A stretch of 12,763 nucleotides of DNA, taken from positions 1 to 12,763 of the forward strand of contig DQBD01000102.1 of assembly GCA_003526065.1 (NCBI GenBank), given 5' to 3'. The DNA is from Gammaproteobacteria bacterium (GTDB lineage: Bacteria > Pseudomonadota > Gammaproteobacteria > Immundisolibacterales > Immundisolibacteraceae). The notes below the pieces were generated by a model, which did not search any database, was not told where the DNA came from, and saw nothing but the letters and a program-made list of their open reading frames with translations. This document shows, piece after piece, positions 12,059 through 12,763 of the stretch; the first letter of the stretch is position 1; each line of letters starts with the position of its first letter. A program made the position numbers and the translations under genes.

Positions 12059-12646
12059 ATGCAGAAACTGAGCCGCAACGACCTGTATTCCCTCGAACAG
12101 TACGCCGAGCAACGGCCGGCGTTCCGTGCCCGCGTCATCGAGCACAAGAAAAACCGCCACGTGCAGCTGGGACCGCACGCCACGATGGCCTTCGAGGACC
12201 GGCTGACCATCCAGTACCAGATCCAGGAGATGCTGCGCATCGAGCGTATCTTCGAGGCACGCGGCATTCAGGAGGAGCTGGACGCCTACAATCCGCTGAT
12301 TCCCGACGGCCGCAACCTCAAGGCAACGTTCATGATCGAGTTCGAGGACGAGGCCGAACGCCGGCGGGCGCTGGCCGGCTTGATCGGCGTCGAGGACCGG
12401 GTCTGGCTGTGCGTGGCCGAACACGAGCGCGTATACGCCATCGCCGACGAGGACATGGATCGCGAGGACGAGGACAAGACCGCGTCCGTGCATTTCCTGC
12501 GCTTCGAGTTCACGCCGGACATGATCGCGGCGCTGAAGTCCGGCGCGGAACTCGGCGCCGGCATCGACCACCCCAACATGACCGTCACCCTGGAACCGCT
12601 GCCGCCGGCCACGCGCCAGGCTCTGGCGGCGGATCTGGACGGCTGA
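12059..12646 (+). CDS. DUF3501 family protein
   Basis: The 195-residue protein resembles the DUF3501 family: an N-terminal block KLSRNDLYSLEQYAEQR, then KKNRHVQLGPHATMAFEDR, TIQYQIQEMLRIER (49-62) and ELDAYNPLIPDGRNLKATF. The C-terminal half contains an acidic stretch (DEDMDREDEDK) and an HFLRFEF segment. No cysteine cluster, signal peptide or membrane helix is present. The biochemical function is unknown. ATG 12059 is 3 bases after the iron-sulfur gene's stop with no separate ribosome site, so the two are almost certainly translationally coupled and probably work together. As I recall, DUF3501 genes are often found beside rubrerythrin and GlpC-like genes; from this window alone the coupling is the direct evidence. 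Confidence 0.85.
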   Translation: MQKLSRNDLYSLEQYAEQRPAFRARVIEHKKNRHVQLGPHATMAFEDRLTIQYQIQEMLRIERIFEARGIQEELDAYNPLIPDGRNLKATFMIEFEDEAERRRALAGLIGVEDRVWLCVAEHERVYAIADEDMDREDEDKTASVHFLRFEFTPDMIAALKSGAELGAGIDHPNMTVTLEPLPPATRQALAADLDG

Positions 12647-12656
12647 CGCCGGCCTC

Positions 12657-12763
12657 ATGGAGTACCGTCCGCTTGGCCGGACCGGTCTCACTGTCTCGGC
12701 GGTGGGGCTGGGCGGCAACGTGTTCGGGCCACCACGCCAGGCGCTTGCCTCCAGCATCGCCAC
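12657..12763 (+). CDS. Aldo/keto reductase, N-terminal fragment (cut by window end)
   Basis: Thirty-five codons are visible from ATG 12657. The start MEYRPLGRTGLTVSAVGLGG is the classic opening of aldo/keto reductases (beta-barrel NADPH-dependent oxidoreductases). The catalytic Asp-Tyr-Lys-His residues lie beyond the window. It begins 10 bases after the DUF3501 stop, so it is probably in the same transcript. Substrate unknown. Confidence 0.75.
   Translation, partial: MEYRPLGRTGLTVSAVGLGGNVFGPPRQALASSIA

Noticed and set aside
12059..12646. DUF3501 as part of a toxin-antitoxin or phage-defence pair
   Set aside because: The neighbours are redox genes, there are no toxin, nuclease or mobile-element motifs, and codon use matches the surroundings.
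10718..12763. A 681-codon open frame on the - strand opposite the iron-sulfur, DUF3501 and reductase genes
   Set aside because: It is antisense to three well-recognised genes, is rich in Val, Gly, His, Gln and Arg as expected from complementing GC-rich codons, and shows no family motif.

Overview
The window is GC-rich, densely coded bacterial DNA with short gaps between genes. An E. coli-type OxyR with both redox cysteines, a XylT/XylE-like ferredoxin-dioxygenase pair and an OprO/OprP-type outer-membrane porin point to a Gram-negative proteobacterium, most likely an aromatic-degrading gammaproteobacterium. The organism assignment is inference. No rRNA, tRNA, CRISPR array, insertion sequence or phage gene is visible.

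Left part (1-2514, + strand): the tail of an unidentified protein, a plant-type [2Fe-2S] ferredoxin of the XylT/DmpQ kind, a catechol 2,3-dioxygenase of the XylE family, and a second XylE-like protein that keeps the iron ligands but has lost the usual second-shell catalytic residues. The ferredoxin-dioxygenase order matches meta-cleavage operons, where the ferredoxin re-reduces the dioxygenase iron. A small DUF488 gene follows on the - strand.

Centre (2995-6515): a UbiD-family prenylated-FMN decarboxylase (-) and a hydroxycinnamoyl-CoA hydratase-lyase (feruloyl-CoA/vanillin type, +) are divergently transcribed from a 221-bp region. That region holds a good sigma-70 promoter for the decarboxylase, a dyad between its -35 and -10, and a TetR-like palindrome in the lyase promoter. 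A periplasmic-binding-fold protein without a signal peptide follows the lyase. Together these suggest side-chain cleavage and decarboxylation of phenolic acids to catechols, then ring cleavage. The CoA ligase, aldehyde dehydrogenase and UbiX are not in the window.

Right-centre (6642-8952, - strand): an OprO/OprP-type porin and an ECHDC3-like crotonase-fold protein that appears to lack the catalytic glutamates.

Right part (9037-12763, + strand): OxyR, then a rubrerythrin without a rubredoxin domain preceded by an exact OxyR half-site pair (ATAG-N7-CTAT), then a GlpC/HdrB-like iron-sulfur protein and a DUF3501 protein, and finally the start of an aldo/keto reductase. The rubrerythrin / iron-sulfur protein / DUF3501 set looks like a peroxide-defence module whose electron path and DUF3501 component are not understood. 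It is the best candidate here for an undescribed system.
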